Assembly (NCBI GenBank): GCA_015499995.1
Contig: JADNRV010000094.1
Location: 124,001-188,000 of the forward strand
DNA length: 64,000 nucleotides
From: Flammula alnicola
Lineage: Eukaryota; Basidiomycota; Agaricomycetes; Agaricales; Strophariaceae
Reading direction: 5' to 3'
Shown: one piece after another, positions 62,883 through 64,000 of the stretch
Layout: each line of letters opens with the position of its first letter
Numbering within the stretch: the first letter of the stretch is position 1
Notes under the pieces: model-generated
Told to the model about the DNA's origin: nothing
What the model saw: the letters and a program-made list of their open reading frames with translations, nothing else
Database searches by the model: none
Program-made: the position numbers and the translations under genes

Positions 62883-63670
62883 GGGCCCCGCAGGATACGT
62901 TCAGTCTCTTCCCGTGAGAAGGGGCCTGACATCCTCTGCGCCGTGACTTCCTTGTGCAAATAATCCTCGATGATGTCCATGTGAGATAAGGTGGACAGGT
63001 TGTTGGCCAAGATAACCATCTGTGAGAGTGCTGGCATATGCCCCAAAGGGAACCCAAAAGTCAAATTCGTAGGTAAAAGAGGGTAGCTCAAAATAAGTTT
63101 GTGCTTTCGCAACAAGAAATCAAAGGCATCGGAAGAGTACGGATGAATAATTCGGTCAAAAAGGAGTGAATCCTCGTAGGAGGAGTGAAGGAAGGGAGAT
63201 CTAGCGAAGACAGACGAGGAGAAATCGGTATAGGAGAGGCGAGGCGAAGAAGCAGCAAGTAAAAATTCATTAGTTTGAAGGAGAAGGGCGGCAGGTCCAC
63301 GAGAAGGCGTGGTGGGATTTGCTGCCACAGAAGGAGCACTGGTGGGTGCGCTCATCTCTACCATGGGAGCATGGGTGGCTGCGGTCGCCTCTGAGGTTCC
63401 AGCTGATGCAGATGACTTGATTGTCGGGTGTCGAGAGAATGCGGTTGGCGTACTTGGCCCATACTGCCTTGCCATCCTTGAACCTGGCTGGCGCGCTGCT
63501 GTCGCTGTGATAACGCGTGTCGTGTCCTCTCTCAGTGCAGAGAAGGCAGTCAGCAGTTGAGGAGGAGGGCCTGCTGCTGCCTGAGGGAAAGGAAGAGGAG
63601 GGAGATCGGTCAGAGAAGCGGGAATGAGGTGGATACTTGGAGTTGGACTTGGGAAAATTCCCGTTGTCAT
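62883..63670 (-). pseudogene. Retroelement-like ORF2, 5' part, interrupted by the chromovirus
   Basis: Minus-strand frame open from about 63670 to the LTR boundary. The coding-like part runs LLQTNEFLLAASSPRLSYTD, YSSDAFDFLLRKHKLILSYP, TNLTFGFPLGHMPALSQMVI, LANNLSTLSHMDIIEDYLHK and SGPFSREETERILRG. It continues on the far side of the element at 54295. It overlaps the end of the zinc-finger ORF upstream, as in two-ORF retroelements. I recall this as part of a multicopy mushroom family, possibly DIRS-like. Confidence 0.5.
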
Positions 63671-63944
63671 GGCCGGATGGGGTTTTTGCCATCATCTCGC
63701 AGATTTCGGCCATCATCTCGTGCTGTTTCTCTGAAAGAGCGAAGGCTTGGTCGTACCGATGTCCCTCGAACTCGCCGTAAGTTGCCCAGTGTTCTTGACA
63801 AAATTTTAATTTGTCGGCCTTCCATGCATCATAAAGTTTGACCTTGAATCTCTGGGAAAGGTAAAAATTGAAATGATCGTTATACCAATCACTGTGGGCT
63901 TCGTCACTGTCGACCTCATCGTGTTCTTTCTGGAAGAGGTACAT
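63270..63944 (-). CDS. Zinc-finger (Gag-like) ORF of a multicopy mushroom element, start outside the window or near its edge
   Basis: Minus-strand frame from an in-frame ATG at 63944 (MYLFQKEHDEVDSDEAHSDW). Coding-like sequence continues upstream to the window edge (TCSQWTEAAGN). It encodes a helical region (YLSQRFKVKLYDAWKADKLK, RYDQAFALSEKQHEMMAEIC), a Ser/Pro-rich linker and Cys/His clusters (CLLCTERGHDTRYH; CSHGRDERTHQCSFCGSKSH with HAFSWTC). It ends at 63270 and overlaps the following ORF in another frame, a gag-pol-like layout. No damage visible. A retroelement gag is the likeliest identity. Confidence 0.55.
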   Translation of the reverse strand: MYLFQKEHDEVDSDEAHSDWYNDHFNFYLSQRFKVKLYDAWKADKLKFCQEHWATYGEFEGHRYDQAFALSEKQHEMMAEICEMMAKTPSGHDNGNFPKSNSKYPPHSRFSDRSPSSSFPSGSSRPSSSTADCLLCTERGHDTRYHSDSSAPARFKDGKAVWAKYANRILSTPDNQVICISWNLRGDRSHPCSHGRDERTHQCSFCGSKSHHAFSWTCRPSPSN

Positions 63945-64000
63945 GTTGCCCGCGGCCTCGGTCCACTGGCTACATGTCAGGGTCAGCTAGTGATTGTTGC

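Overview
This window looks like genomic DNA of an Agaricomycete (mushroom-forming basidiomycete). The evidence is gene structure and gene families. Introns are short (about 45-130 nt) with GTA/GTG donors and clean YAG acceptors. The families include DUF6589, DUF6533 and DUF5648 proteins, an insertion-bearing G-alpha subunit, a basidiomycete-style P450 start, a chromodomain Ty3/gypsy element, and several mushroom-specific orphan families. I cannot name the genus. No rRNA, tRNA or CRISPR was recognised.

Layout. 1-1.3 kb: degenerate tandem repeats with hairpins. 2-3.1 kb: two small unknown minus-strand genes. 3.4-4.9 kb: an intact two-exon C2H2 transcription factor. 5.3-6.9 kb: a fungal_trans transcription-factor remnant without a DNA-binding domain. 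7.2-9.0 kb: an unknown exon and a decayed histidine-phosphatase gene. 12.5-13.2 kb: an orphan protein with a PD-(D/E)XK nuclease signature. 15.4 kb: the first exon of a P450, cut off by a repeat. 15.6-23 kb is a repeat island: a hairpin array, a 1.9-kb foldback element with 741-bp arms, a tandem duplication, and a hAT-type transposase gene split by an ORF1-only LINE copy. 24.5-26.7 kb: a repeat-rich pseudogene. 27.2-30.7 kb: a truncated orphan-family gene followed by a decayed DUF6589 gene. 31.5-32.5 kb: a hydrolase fragment and a DUF5648 gene. 34.8-39.2 kb: an intact RecQ-like helicase and a divergent large orphan gene. 39.7-45.5 kb: a truncated orphan-family gene, a G-alpha pseudogene and a DUF6533 membrane-protein gene. 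47-53.8 kb: three decayed metabolic genes in a row (short-chain dehydrogenase, Old Yellow Enzyme, GH35 beta-galactosidase). 54.3-62.9 kb: a complete chromodomain LTR retrotransposon inserted in another retroelement-like gene, with a hAT MITE nested in its 5' LTR.

The genes do not form one pathway. The common theme is decay and transposition: most recognisable genes are broken, and few look intact (C2H2 factor, PD-(D/E)XK protein, DUF5648 protein, RecQ helicase, the 37.6-kb orphan, the retroelement pol). Several in-frame TGA codons sit where CGA is expected, and three of the four differences between the two LTRs are CpG to CpA changes. Both fit deamination of methylated CpG.

The strongest new observations are three. 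The LTR element carries the signature of Tf1-type self-priming: an 11-nt primer-binding site perfectly complementary to LTR sequence starting 33 nt after a TATA box. It has two additional ORFs behind pol, one with zinc knuckles. The ORF1-only LINE split an exon between perfect 13-bp target duplications.
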